Assembly (NCBI GenBank): GCA_035063765.1
Contig: JAPSFT010000017.1
Coordinates: 1-64,000, forward strand
Direction: 5' to 3'
Length of the DNA: 64,000 nt
DNA from: Deltaproteobacteria bacterium
GTDB lineage: Bacteria; Myxococcota_A; UBA9160; PR03
The notes under the pieces are model-generated. The model had not been told where the DNA came from, ran no database searches, and saw only the letters and a list, made by a program, of their open reading frames with translations. A program made the position numbers and the translations under genes. Below, one piece after another: positions 42,770-51,009 of this stretch. Numbering within the stretch: the first letter of the stretch is position 1; each line of letters starts with the position of its first letter.

Positions 42770-43543
42770 CTAGCGCCCCCGGAAGCGGGGCGGGCGCTTC
42801 TCGGCGAAGGCGCGCGGACCCTCGCGCGCGTCCTCGGAGGCCAGCACGCGCGCGCCGAGCGCCTTCTCGAGCACGAAGCCGGGCTCGAGGGCGAGGGCGC
42901 GGACGGCGATCTCCTTGGCGGTGCGGACGGCGAGGGGGCCGTTGCGGCAGATCTGCTCGGCGAGGGCGAGCGCCGCCGGCAGGAGCTCCGCCTGGGGGAC
43001 GACGCGGTTCACGAGGCCGACCTCGTAGGCGCGCCGGGCGTCGATGCGCTCGCCGGTGAGGAGGAGCTCCATCGCGACGGCCCAGGGGACCTGGCGCGGG
43101 AGGCGCACGTGCGAGCCGCCGAGCGGGACGAGGCCCCAGCGCACCTCGCCGAGGCCGAAGCTCGCGTGCTCGGCGGCGACGCGCAGGTCGGTCCCGAGCA
43201 CGAGCTCGAGGCCGCCCGCCACGCAGTAGCCGTTCACCGCCGCGACGACCGGCTTGAAGACGTCGGAGAGCTGCCTCTTGGTGGTGTCGGAGAAGCCCAT
43301 GTCGTCGCCCGCCGTGAGCTGCTGGGCGTCGCCCTTCAGGTCCATGCCGGTGCAGAAGGCCTGCTCGCCGGCGCCGGTCAGGACCGCGACGTGGAGCTCC
43401 GGATCCGCCTGGAACGCGGCAAAGGCGGTCTCGAGGCCGACCAGCATCTCGCGCGTGAGCGCGTTGCGTGCCTCGGGGCGGTCGAGGGTGACGAGGGCGA
43501 TCGCGCCGCGCCTCTCGAAGCGGATGGTGGACGGCAGCTCCAC
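42770..43543 (-). CDS. Enoyl-CoA hydratase/isomerase family protein
   Basis: 257 aa from GTG 43543, 2 bp after the DUF35 stop. IALVTLDRPEARNALTREML, GEQAFCTGMDLKGD (oxyanion hole), VNGYCVAGGLELVLGTDLRVA, and GLGEVRWGLVPLGGSHVRLP, which keeps the first catalytic Glu but has Gly/Ser at the second. It is the last gene of the amidohydrolase-thiolase-DUF35 operon. Its stop abuts the stop of the convergent hydrolase gene with no gap. Confidence 0.9.
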   Translation of the reverse strand: MELPSTIRFERRGAIALVTLDRPEARNALTREMLVGLETAFAAFQADPELHVAVLTGAGEQAFCTGMDLKGDAQQLTAGDDMGFSDTTKRQLSDVFKPVVAAVNGYCVAGGLELVLGTDLRVAAEHASFGLGEVRWGLVPLGGSHVRLPRQVPWAVAMELLLTGERIDARRAYEVGLVNRVVPQAELLPAALALAEQICRNGPLAVRTAKEIAVRALALEPGFVLEKALGARVLASEDAREGPRAFAEKRPPRFRGR

Positions 43544-43545
43544 GT

Positions 43546-43995
43546 TCAACCTCCTGCTTCCCGGCCGGCGCCCGCCGGCACGGCGCGCCGGAACTTCGGC
43601 AGCGTGACGCCCTCGGCCACCTCCTGGAAGACCACCACGACCGGAAGATCGATCCGGAGCTCCTCGACGGGGCAGTCCACCACCTCGCTGAGGATCCGCA
43701 CGCCCTCCTCGAGCTCGATGACGGCCGGCGCATAGGGGACGCGCGCCGCGAAGCCCGGGTGCATGGCGCGCGTCACGATCGTGTAGGTGAAGACGCGCCC
43801 GCGCCCGCTGGACGGCGTCCAGGTGAAGGCCGGCGAGCCGCAGGCCGCGCACAGTGCGCGCGGCACGTGCCGCCAGGCGCCGCAGGCGCTGCAGCGCTGG
43901 AAGCGCAGCTCGCCGCTCCGGCACGCCTCGTAGAACGCCCCGGCGAAGCCGTCCCGCCCGGGCAGGGGGAGGGCGCTCGCGTCGGCCGCCGTCAT
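43546..43995 (-). CDS. DUF35 zinc-ribbon/OB-fold protein, partner of aldolase-type thiolase
   Basis: 149 aa. Zinc ribbon CSACGAWRHVPRALCAACGS then OB fold (GRVFTYTIVTRAMHPGFAARVPYAPAVIELEEGVRILSEV). In steroid side-chain degradation the DUF35 part of ChsH2 and the cysteine-less thiolase Ltp2 form a retro-aldolase. Here the neighbouring thiolase also lacks the cysteine, so the same complex is likely. It lies 19 bp downstream of that thiolase. Confidence 0.9.
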   Translation of the reverse strand: MTAADASALPLPGRDGFAGAFYEACRSGELRFQRCSACGAWRHVPRALCAACGSPAFTWTPSSGRGRVFTYTIVTRAMHPGFAARVPYAPAVIELEEGVRILSEVVDCPVEELRIDLPVVVVFQEVAEGVTLPKFRRAVPAGAGREAGG

Positions 43996-44014
43996 CGCCG
44001 GACCTCCGTTGCGC

Positions 44015-45181
44015 TCACGCGCTGCGCCCGAGGATCGCGATGCTGCCGTCCCCGAAGTCGCCCCAACCGGTCACGACCCCGAGCTCGGCGCCGGCCACCT
44101 GCCGCTCGCCCGCCTCGCCGCGGAGCTGGCGCACCGCCTCGACCACGTGGCTCATGCCGAGCACGTGCGCCTCCGAGAGCAGGCCCCCGTGCGTGTTGAC
44201 CGGCAGCTCGCCGCCGAGCTCGATGCGGCCCCCCTCGACGAAGGCGCCCCCTTCGCCGCGCTTGCAGAAGCCGCACTCCTCGAGCTGCTGGAGCAGCTCG
44301 AAGGTGAAGCAGTCGTAGATCTGGGCGAAGTCGGCGTCCGCCGGGCGCACGCCGGCCGCCGCGAAGGCGCGCGGCGCCGCGGAGCTCAGGCCGGTGCGGA
44401 AGAGGTCGGCGCGCCCCGTGATCTCGTCGGCGGGATCGGGCTGCCCGCACGCCGCCCCGAGCACCGCCACCGGGGGTCGGCGCAGGTCGCGAGCGCGCTC
44501 GGCGCTCGTCACCACCACCGCGGCCCCCCCGTCGGTCTCGAGGCAGCAGTCGAGGAGCCGATACGGGTCCGAGAGCATCGGCGAGGCCAGGTAGTCCTCC
44601 ATCGAGAGCGGGCGCCCGTGCATCACGGCGCGCGGGTTGCGCTGCGCGTGCCGGCGCATGGCCAGCGCCACGGCGCCGAGCTGCTCGGGCCGGGTCCCGA
44701 ACTCGTGCATGTGGCGGCGCGCGAGGAGCGCGTACCACTGGAGCGGCGCCGTGAGCCCGTGCGGCAGGTAGTAGTCGCGCGCGATGGCGCCGCCGGGGAT
44801 CGACGCCACGTCCTGCGCGACGATCTGGCGCGTACGCCGGCCCGAGTAGCCGGCCCAGCCGGCCGGCAGCAGCACGCAGTCGGCGGCGCCCGCGCTGACG
44901 GCCAGCGCAGCCGTGCCGAGCGAGGCGACCGGCGCGGCGCCCCCCACGTGGTGGGTGGTCGCGAAGCGGAGCTCCGGGCAGCCCAGGTTGGCCGCCAGCT
45001 CCTCCGCGCTCACCAGGTTCGGGAAGGGCAGGATCGCGTCGACGTCGGCGCGCGCGAGGCCCGCGTCCTCGAGGGCGGCGAGCGAGGCCTCGAGCTGGAG
45101 CCCGAGCGCGGTCGGCGCGCGCGCCACGTCGCGCGTGTACGCCGTCTCGCCGACCCCGACGATGCAGGCGCCGCCCCGCAT
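44015..45181 (-). CDS. Ltp2/aldolase-type thiolase-fold protein lacking the nucleophilic Cys
   Basis: 388 aa thiolase fold. The loop that carries Cys in true thiolases reads THHVGGAAPVASLG (residues 76-89), with no cysteine. The C-terminal part has YDCFTFELLQQLEECGFC and NTHGGLLSEAHVLGMSHVVEAVRQLRG, as in the lipid-transfer-protein aldolases. Such proteins cleave 3-hydroxyacyl-CoA-type side chains by retro-aldol reaction with a DUF35 partner. I predict an aldolase or other C-C lyase rather than a thiolase. Confidence 0.85.
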   Translation of the reverse strand: MRGGACIVGVGETAYTRDVARAPTALGLQLEASLAALEDAGLARADVDAILPFPNLVSAEELAANLGCPELRFATTHHVGGAAPVASLGTAALAVSAGAADCVLLPAGWAGYSGRRTRQIVAQDVASIPGGAIARDYYLPHGLTAPLQWYALLARRHMHEFGTRPEQLGAVALAMRRHAQRNPRAVMHGRPLSMEDYLASPMLSDPYRLLDCCLETDGGAAVVVTSAERARDLRRPPVAVLGAACGQPDPADEITGRADLFRTGLSSAAPRAFAAAGVRPADADFAQIYDCFTFELLQQLEECGFCKRGEGGAFVEGGRIELGGELPVNTHGGLLSEAHVLGMSHVVEAVRQLRGEAGERQVAGAELGVVTGWGDFGDGSIAILGRSA

Positions 45182-45202
45182 GCCCGCGCCCCCGCCCGCT
45201 TC

Positions 45203-46183
45203 CTACTTCACGCGCTTGGTCGGCTCGATCCGGGCGAGCCGCGCCAGGTTGAGCCCGAGGATCCCCGCGCGGATCTCGTCGGTGATCTCCGGGTAGCCCC
45301 ACTTCTCGCGCAGCTCGTCGGGCATCCGGAGCGTGCGTACCCAGTCCACGACGCGACGGGTGTCGTCGAAGGGCAGGTCGAGCCCCATCACGATCTTCTC
45401 GTGCGAGACCCACTGCAGCGCGGTCCCGATCGCGTGGTAGCCGCGGTAGGGCGAGCGCTGGTACCAGCCGACGATGCCCGAGAGGCTCAGGTAGAGGTTG
45501 CGGTGCTTGCCGGCGAGCCCGATCAGCTCCTCCGTGCGCGGCCAGCCCATGTGGTAGGCGATCACCTCGAGCTCGGGGAAGTCGAGGAGCACGCGGTCGA
45601 GGGCGCCGGGCATGCTGTGGGCGCTCGGCTGGGGCACGACGTACGACATCCCGGTGTGGACCGTGAGGGGTACGTGCAGCTCGCAGGCCTTCTCGTAGAA
45701 GGGCCACAGGCGCCGGTCGTCGAGGGGGCCCAGGTCCTCGGGCGCGTACACCTTGCAGAGCCGCGCGTTGCGCTCCTTGACCAGGTACTCGAGCTCCCAG
45801 ATCGCGTGCTCGACCCCGCGGCGCAGGATCGGGCCCACGTTGCACTCGAGGTAGACCCGCTCCGGGTAGGGAGCGATCTGCTCGAGCACGAAGCCGTTGC
45901 TCGACAGGCAGGTGGCGCCTCCCGTCACGTCCATCATCGGCTCGCGCAGGGCGAAGGCCACGTCGACCCCCGCCTCGTCCATGTGCTTGACGAGCTCGGA
46001 GGCGATCGGCGCCGGCCAGTGGGCGTCCTCGCCGGTGAGGCCGCGCCCCGACCAGGCGCGCATGACCCCGTCGACGCTCCCCCACCAGCGCTGGACGCCC
46101 GGGTAGTAGGCGATCTCGGCGAGGGTCTGCGGGTTCATCAGGTGGCACTCGGAGAGTGCGACGAAGGGTTCGGGCCTGGCCAC
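45203..46183 (-). CDS. Amidohydrolase-family (ACMSD-like) metal-dependent hydrolase or decarboxylase
   Basis: 326 aa TIM-barrel. Metal and active-site candidates: SECHLMNP near the N-terminus (one His rather than HxH), LTVHTGMSY, VIAYHMGWPRTEEL and the distal Asp in IVMGLDLPFDDTRR. This is the amidohydrolase_2 group, which includes decarboxylases and hydrolases of cyclic compounds. It is first in the operon with the aldolase-type thiolase, DUF35 protein and crotonase, so ring or side-chain cleavage is plausible. Confidence 0.85.
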   Translation of the reverse strand: MARPEPFVALSECHLMNPQTLAEIAYYPGVQRWWGSVDGVMRAWSGRGLTGEDAHWPAPIASELVKHMDEAGVDVAFALREPMMDVTGGATCLSSNGFVLEQIAPYPERVYLECNVGPILRRGVEHAIWELEYLVKERNARLCKVYAPEDLGPLDDRRLWPFYEKACELHVPLTVHTGMSYVVPQPSAHSMPGALDRVLLDFPELEVIAYHMGWPRTEELIGLAGKHRNLYLSLSGIVGWYQRSPYRGYHAIGTALQWVSHEKIVMGLDLPFDDTRRVVDWVRTLRMPDELREKWGYPEITDEIRAGILGLNLARLARIEPTKRVK

Positions 46184-46196
46184 GGGGGTTCCTCCT

Positions 46197-48629
46197 CTAG
46201 AGCGGGCCGCCGGCCCCGGACGTCCGGGGCTCGCGCAGCAGGCGCCACAGGCGCTGCGGCGTCGCGGGAATCTCGGTTGCGCGCACGCCGAGCGGCGCCA
46301 GCGCGTCGTTGATCGCGCACAGCACGGCGGCGGGCGTGGTGTGGATCGCGCTCTCGCCGGCGCCCTTGGCCCCGAGCGGCGTGAAGGGCGAGGGCGTGAC
46401 CAGGGCCGCCTTCACGGTCTCGGGCACGTCGTGGATGGCGGGCAGCAGGTAGTCCATCAGCGAGGTCACGAGCGGCTGGCCCGACTCGTCGTACACGTAC
46501 TCCTCGAGCAGCGCCGCACCGATCCCCTGGGCGACACCGCCCTGGATCATCCCGTCGACGTTGGCGGGGTTCAGGCGGGTGCCGCAGTCGTCGACGATCC
46601 AGTACCCGCCGATCGTGACCAGCCCGGTCTCGCGGTCGATCTCGAGCTGGACGCAGTGGCAGGCGTTCGCGGCGGTGAGGTAGCTCTTGGCGCGGCCCTG
46701 CTCGTCGGCCGGGGTCCGGCCCGAGGCGGTCCAGGCGTAGGTGGCCTCGGGGCGCGGGTCGATCCCGGCCGGCAGCAGATCGGAGCGCGCGAGCATCGTC
46801 CCGGCCACCTGCGCGAGCGGCAGCTCGGCGCCAGCGACGCCCGGCACGAGGAGCCGCCCGTCGCGCAGCTCGACCTGTCCGGCGGGCACCCCGAGCAGGT
46901 GCGCTGCCACCCGGACGAGCTTCTCGCGCAGGCGGTCGGCGGCCCCGAGCACGGCGCCGGTCAGCGCCACGCCGAGCCGGCTCCCGCCCGGGCCGAAGTG
47001 GGGCGGCGCCGAGAGCGTGTCCTGCGGCACCACGCGCACGTCGCCGGGCTCGACGCCGAAGTAGTCGGCGAGCAGCTGCGCCGCCACCGTGTACTGGCCC
47101 TGGCCCTCGAGCGCGAAGCCCACCCGCACCACGATGCGCCCGAGCATGTCGATACCCACCGTGGCGCCCTCGGGCACGCCGGTGCCGGCCACGCCGACGA
47201 TCGCGTAGGCGTTCCAGTCGAAGACCCCGGGCTCGATCGTGCTCACGAGGCCGATCCCGACGAGCCGGCCCTGGGCGCGCGCCTCCGCCTGCTCGCGGCG
47301 CAGCCGCGCGTAGTCCGAGAGCTCGAGCACCCGGTCGAGGGCCGCGACGTAGTCCCCGCTGTCGTACTCGTTGCCGCTCGCGATCGTGTAGGGGAAGCGG
47401 TCGCTCGGGATGTAGTTGCGGCGGCGCAGCTCGCCCGGGTCGATCCCGAGATCGCGCGCCGCCACGTCCAGCATCTGCTCGAGGACGAGGTTGTGGGGCG
47501 GCGGGCCGAGCCCCCGATAGGGGCTCGTCGGGAGCTTGTGCGTGACCACCAGCGTGAGCCGGTACTCCGCCACCGGGATCGCGTAGCAGCCGGTGAAGCT
47601 CGCGAGCGGCTTGGCGGCCGAGAGCGCGCCGAAGTTCTCGCCGGTGGCGCCGATGTCCTCCACGAGCTCGACGCGCAGGCCGGTCACGAGGCCGTCACTG
47701 CGGACGGCGATCGACGCGTCGTAGTGTCGGTCCCAGGCCTGGCCGCCCCCGGCGATCAGGTACTCCGTGCGGTCCTCGATCCACTTGACCGGCGCCCCGC
47801 CCGCCTTGCGGGAGAGCAGCGTCGCGATGTCGGTGCCGCGCGCGCCGCCCTTGCCCCCGAAGCTCCCGCCGTGCGGCTGCGCGACGATCCGCACCCGGTT
47901 CGAGGGCAGGCCGTGGACCAGCGAGCGGCCGAGCGCCATGTGCGACGGGCTCTGGAAGCTGCCGTGGCAGGTGAGGCTGCCCTCGACCGGGTCCCACTGG
48001 GCGACGACGCCGAAGGTCTCGAGCGGGTTCGCCCCGAGGCGATGCCAGCGGAAGCGCTCGCGGTACACCCGGTCGGCCCCCGCGAAGGCCGCCTCGACGT
48101 CGCCCCAGGTGAAGGTGCGCTGCAGCACGACGTTGCTGCCCTGCTCCGGGAAGAGCAGGGCGGCGCCGGGTTGCATCGCCTCGAAGGGGTCCACGGCGGC
48201 CGGCAGCGGCTCGTAGTCCACGACGATCCGCTCGAGCGCGTCCTCGGCGAGGGCGCGGCTCGTGGCCGCCACCGCCGCGACCGGCTCGCCCACGAAGCGC
48301 ACCGTGCCGATCGCCAGGCAGGGCGCGCCCCAGCCCTCGGGCGCGCTCGGGCCGGGCTGGGTCCAGCGCCCGGCGTCCGTGCCGTCCACGACCGCGACCA
48401 CGCCGGGCAGCTCGCGGGCCGCGCTCGCGTCGAGCGAGGCGATCCGGGCGTGCGGGTAGGGGCTGCGCAGGATCGCGCAGTGCAGCATGCCCGGGAACGA
48501 GAGGTCGTCCACGAAGCGCGCGCGGCCGCTGAGCAGCAGGGGATCCTCGACGCGCGGCACCGAGCGCCCGATGAAGCGGGGCTCGCTCGCGGGCAGGTCC
48601 TCGATCCGCTTCGGGATGTCGGCCGCCAC
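46197..48629 (-). CDS. Molybdenum hydroxylase large subunit (xanthine dehydrogenase/CoxL family)
   Basis: 810 aa from GTG 48629. GRARFVDDLSFPGMLHCAILRSPYPHARI, HGGSFGGKGG, ALEGQGQYT and the C-terminal catalytic Glu in LGAKGAGESAI are family features of Mo-cytosine-dinucleotide enzymes. The CO dehydrogenase motif AYRCSFR is absent. The equivalent loop reads SPYRGLGPPPHNLVLE, so the usual YRGxGR arginine is Pro. It probably hydroxylates an aromatic or heterocyclic carbon. It is 1 bp downstream of the Fe-S subunit gene. Confidence 0.92.
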   Translation of the reverse strand: MAADIPKRIEDLPASEPRFIGRSVPRVEDPLLLSGRARFVDDLSFPGMLHCAILRSPYPHARIASLDASAARELPGVVAVVDGTDAGRWTQPGPSAPEGWGAPCLAIGTVRFVGEPVAAVAATSRALAEDALERIVVDYEPLPAAVDPFEAMQPGAALLFPEQGSNVVLQRTFTWGDVEAAFAGADRVYRERFRWHRLGANPLETFGVVAQWDPVEGSLTCHGSFQSPSHMALGRSLVHGLPSNRVRIVAQPHGGSFGGKGGARGTDIATLLSRKAGGAPVKWIEDRTEYLIAGGGQAWDRHYDASIAVRSDGLVTGLRVELVEDIGATGENFGALSAAKPLASFTGCYAIPVAEYRLTLVVTHKLPTSPYRGLGPPPHNLVLEQMLDVAARDLGIDPGELRRRNYIPSDRFPYTIASGNEYDSGDYVAALDRVLELSDYARLRREQAEARAQGRLVGIGLVSTIEPGVFDWNAYAIVGVAGTGVPEGATVGIDMLGRIVVRVGFALEGQGQYTVAAQLLADYFGVEPGDVRVVPQDTLSAPPHFGPGGSRLGVALTGAVLGAADRLREKLVRVAAHLLGVPAGQVELRDGRLLVPGVAGAELPLAQVAGTMLARSDLLPAGIDPRPEATYAWTASGRTPADEQGRAKSYLTAANACHCVQLEIDRETGLVTIGGYWIVDDCGTRLNPANVDGMIQGGVAQGIGAALLEEYVYDESGQPLVTSLMDYLLPAIHDVPETVKAALVTPSPFTPLGAKGAGESAIHTTPAAVLCAINDALAPLGVRATEIPATPQRLWRLLREPRTSGAGGPL

Positions 48630-48630
48630 C

Positions 48631-49125
48631 TCAGCCCCCCGCGGCCCCGGCCGCGCGCAGCTTCGCCGCCGCCAGCCGGACCGCCTCGAGGATCGCCTGG
48701 TAGCCGGTGCAGCGGCAGATCTGCCCGCCGAGGGCCTCGCGGATCGCCTCGTCGCTCGGCTCGGGGTCGTCGGCCAGGAGCTCGTGGATGGTGAGCAGCA
48801 TGCCCGGCGTGCAGAAGCCGCACTGGAGGCCGCGCGCCTCCCGGAAGGCCTCCTGGATCGGGTGCAGCTCGCCGTCGCGCGCGAGCGCCTCGACGGTGGT
48901 GACCTGCGCCCCGTCGGCCTGCACGGCGAGCATCAGGCAGGAGCGCACGGCGCGGCCGTCGAGCAGCACGTTGCACGCGCCACAGACGCCGTGCTCGCAG
49001 CCGACGTGGGTGCCGGTGAGACCCAGCGTGTGGCGCAGGAAGTCGGCCAGCGTGGTGCGCGGCTCGACGCGCTCCTCGCGGGCGGAGCCGTTCACGACGA
49101 CGCGGATCGCCACCGGCTCAGGCAC
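48631..49125 (-). CDS. Molybdenum hydroxylase [2Fe-2S] subunit
   Basis: 164 aa from GTG 49125, overlapping the FAD-subunit gene by 8 bases. Plant-type cluster GCEHGVCGACNVLLDGRAVRSC and the helical-domain cluster LQCGFCTPGMLLTIHELL...GGQICRCTGYQAI are both complete. It passes electrons from the molybdenum site to FAD. Confidence 0.95.
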   Translation of the reverse strand: MPEPVAIRVVVNGSAREERVEPRTTLADFLRHTLGLTGTHVGCEHGVCGACNVLLDGRAVRSCLMLAVQADGAQVTTVEALARDGELHPIQEAFREARGLQCGFCTPGMLLTIHELLADDPEPSDEAIREALGGQICRCTGYQAILEAVRLAAAKLRAAGAAGG

Positions 49126-50002
49126 GCGCCACCTCGCCCGCCCGCGCGGCCGCTTCGGCCAGCGCACGCGCCGCCACGACGCCCGCCAGGTGGCGCCGGT
49201 AGTCCGCGGAGGCGTGGACGTCCTCGAGCGGCTCCTCGATGGCCTCGGCCGCCGCGCGCGCGGCCCGCCCGAGGGCCTCGGCGTCGGGGCGCTGGCCCGC
49301 GAGCAGGCGCTCCGCGGCCTCGGCGCGCAGCGGCGTCGCGCGGACGCCGAACAAAACGAGCCGGGTCCGTTCCACGCTGCCGCGCGCGTCGAGCGCGAGC
49401 GTCGCCACGGCCCCGACCAGCGCGAAGTCGCCGTGCCGGCGCGCGATCTCCTGGATCGACCAGCCCGTGCGCGGCGCCAGCACGGGCCAGCGCGCCTCGA
49501 CGAGCACCTCGGCCGGTCCGAGCGCGGTGGTGAGCGGGCCCAGGAAGAAGTCGCCCGCGGCGATCGAGCGCGCACCGGCGGGGCCGAGCGCACGCAGCTC
49601 GGCGTCGAGCAGCACTGCCAGCGCGGGGTACTCGGCGGCGGGGTCGGCCTGGGCCAGCGAGCCGCCCACGGTCCCGCGGGTGCGGATCGGCGGGTGGCCG
49701 ATGAGCTGCGTCGCCGCGCGCAGGAGCGGCTGGCTCCGCGCCACGAGCTCCGAGCGCTCGAGCTCGCGTTTGGAGGTCATGGCTCCCACCACGAGCGTCT
49801 GCCCCTCCTCCCGGATCCCGACGAGACTTCCGATACGGCGCAGGTCCACGAGCAGCGCCGGCCGCGCGAGCCGCATGGCGAGCAGCGGCACGAGGCTCTG
49901 GCCTCCGGCCAGGAGCATCGCCTCGCCCTCTCCGCGCGCGAGCAGCGCCACCGCCTCTTCCACGGTGCCGGGTGCAGCATACTCGAAAGGGGGCGGCTTC
50001 AT
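49118..50002 (-). CDS. Molybdenum hydroxylase FAD-binding subunit (CoxM-type)
   Basis: 294 aa from ATG 50002 (a GTG at 50020 would add 6 residues). FAD motifs LLAGGQSLVPLLAMRLARPALLVDL and GTVGGSLAQADPAAEYPALAVLL are present, and the C-terminal domain is typical. It is first in the order FAD, Fe-S, Mo subunits. Its promoter must lie in the 112-bp gap shared with the divergent crotonase gene. Confidence 0.94.
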   Translation of the reverse strand: MKPPPFEYAAPGTVEEAVALLARGEGEAMLLAGGQSLVPLLAMRLARPALLVDLRRIGSLVGIREEGQTLVVGAMTSKRELERSELVARSQPLLRAATQLIGHPPIRTRGTVGGSLAQADPAAEYPALAVLLDAELRALGPAGARSIAAGDFFLGPLTTALGPAEVLVEARWPVLAPRTGWSIQEIARRHGDFALVGAVATLALDARGSVERTRLVLFGVRATPLRAEAAERLLAGQRPDAEALGRAARAAAEAIEEPLEDVHASADYRRHLAGVVAARALAEAAARAGEVARA

Positions 50003-50114
50003 GGATCCCCGGAGCGCCACGAGGAACGGCCGATCCCAACCACGCGCGACTGCGGCACCATGACGGGGATCTCAGGAAGGGCGGCGCTCCGCGGGCGCCG
50101 CCGGGAGGGGCAGT

Positions 50115-51002
50115 ATGTCGTGGAGCGAGTGGAAGCGCAACGAGGGGGAGGGGCTCGATTTCCGCGAGATCGTGTACGAGACGAAGCGCCACGACGAGCT
50201 CGGCGGCGGGGTCGCGCGCGTCACCCTCCACAAGCCCGACCGCTTCAACGCCATGACGCTCGAGACGGTCGAGGAGATGTTCCGCGCCTTCTATGACGCC
50301 AACCACGACGACACGATCGGGGTCATCGTGGTGGCGGGGGCGGGCAAGCACTTCGGGGTGGGCGGCGACGTGGAGTGGGAGAAGTGGGGCCTGCGCGCGG
50401 CCTTCTACCACCGCTACCCGCACAACCGCCTGATCCGCATCTCGCGCAAGCCGGTGATCGCGGCCGTGCACGGCTACTGCCTGGGCGGGCACAACCACAT
50501 GGCCTACTGCTGCGACTTCACGATCGCGGCGGACGACGCGCGCTTCGGTCAGGCCGGCCCGCGCGTGTCGAGCCCGGCCGACGGGTTCTTCGTCCCGTAC
50601 CTGACCAAGGTGGTCGGCGCCAAGAAGGCGCGCGAGATGTGGATGCTGTGCCGGCGCTACAGCGCCGAGCAGGCACTCGCGATGGGCCTCGTGAACGAGG
50701 TGGTGCCGCGCGCCGAGCTCGACGCGGCGGTGGACCGCTGGTGCGAAGAGCTGCTTGCCGTGAGCCCCGGCTGCCTCGAGATCCTGAAGGCCGCCTTCGA
50801 CCAGGAGATGGACGGCTACGCGGAGCTCGGCGTGATCTCGAGCCAGCTCTACCCGAACTGGTTCGACCTGCCCGAAGGGCGCGAGGGCGGGGCGGCCTTC
50901 ACGGAAAAGCGTCGCCCGCGCTTCTGGAGCCTGCGCGAACGCGAAGCGCGGCTGCGCCGCACCCTCGTCGAGGCATACGAGAAGGAATCGGAGCGCAAGT
51001 AG
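50115..51002 (+). CDS. BadI/MenB-like crotonase-family enzyme
   Basis: 295 aa from ATG 50115 with GGGAGGGG upstream. GVARVTLHKPDRFNAMTLETVEEMF, VAGAGKHFGVGGDVEWEKW, VHGYCLGGHNHMAYCCDFTIAA and GQAGPRVSSPADGFFVPYLTKVVGAKKAREMWMLCRRYSAEQALAMGLVN. The last segment is shared by naphthoyl-CoA synthase (MenB) and 2-ketocyclohexanecarboxyl-CoA hydrolase (BadI). With no menaquinone genes near, a ring-opening role on a cyclic 2-ketoacyl-CoA is favoured. It is divergent from the Mo hydroxylase. Confidence 0.85.
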   Translation: MSWSEWKRNEGEGLDFREIVYETKRHDELGGGVARVTLHKPDRFNAMTLETVEEMFRAFYDANHDDTIGVIVVAGAGKHFGVGGDVEWEKWGLRAAFYHRYPHNRLIRISRKPVIAAVHGYCLGGHNHMAYCCDFTIAADDARFGQAGPRVSSPADGFFVPYLTKVVGAKKAREMWMLCRRYSAEQALAMGLVNEVVPRAELDAAVDRWCEELLAVSPGCLEILKAAFDQEMDGYAELGVISSQLYPNWFDLPEGREGGAAFTEKRRPRFWSLREREARLRRTLVEAYEKESERK

Positions 51003-51009
51003 GCGCGCG

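Noticed and set aside
46197-50002. Calling the molybdenum hydroxylase a carbon monoxide dehydrogenase (CoxMSL)
   Set aside because: The AYRCSFR loop with its active-site Cys is absent from the large subunit, so only the family, not the CO activity, is supported.
50045-50075. CATGACGGGGATCTCA before the BadI-like gene as another copy of the shared operator
   Set aside because: It lacks the CCC core and the spacing differs. The match is no better than chance.
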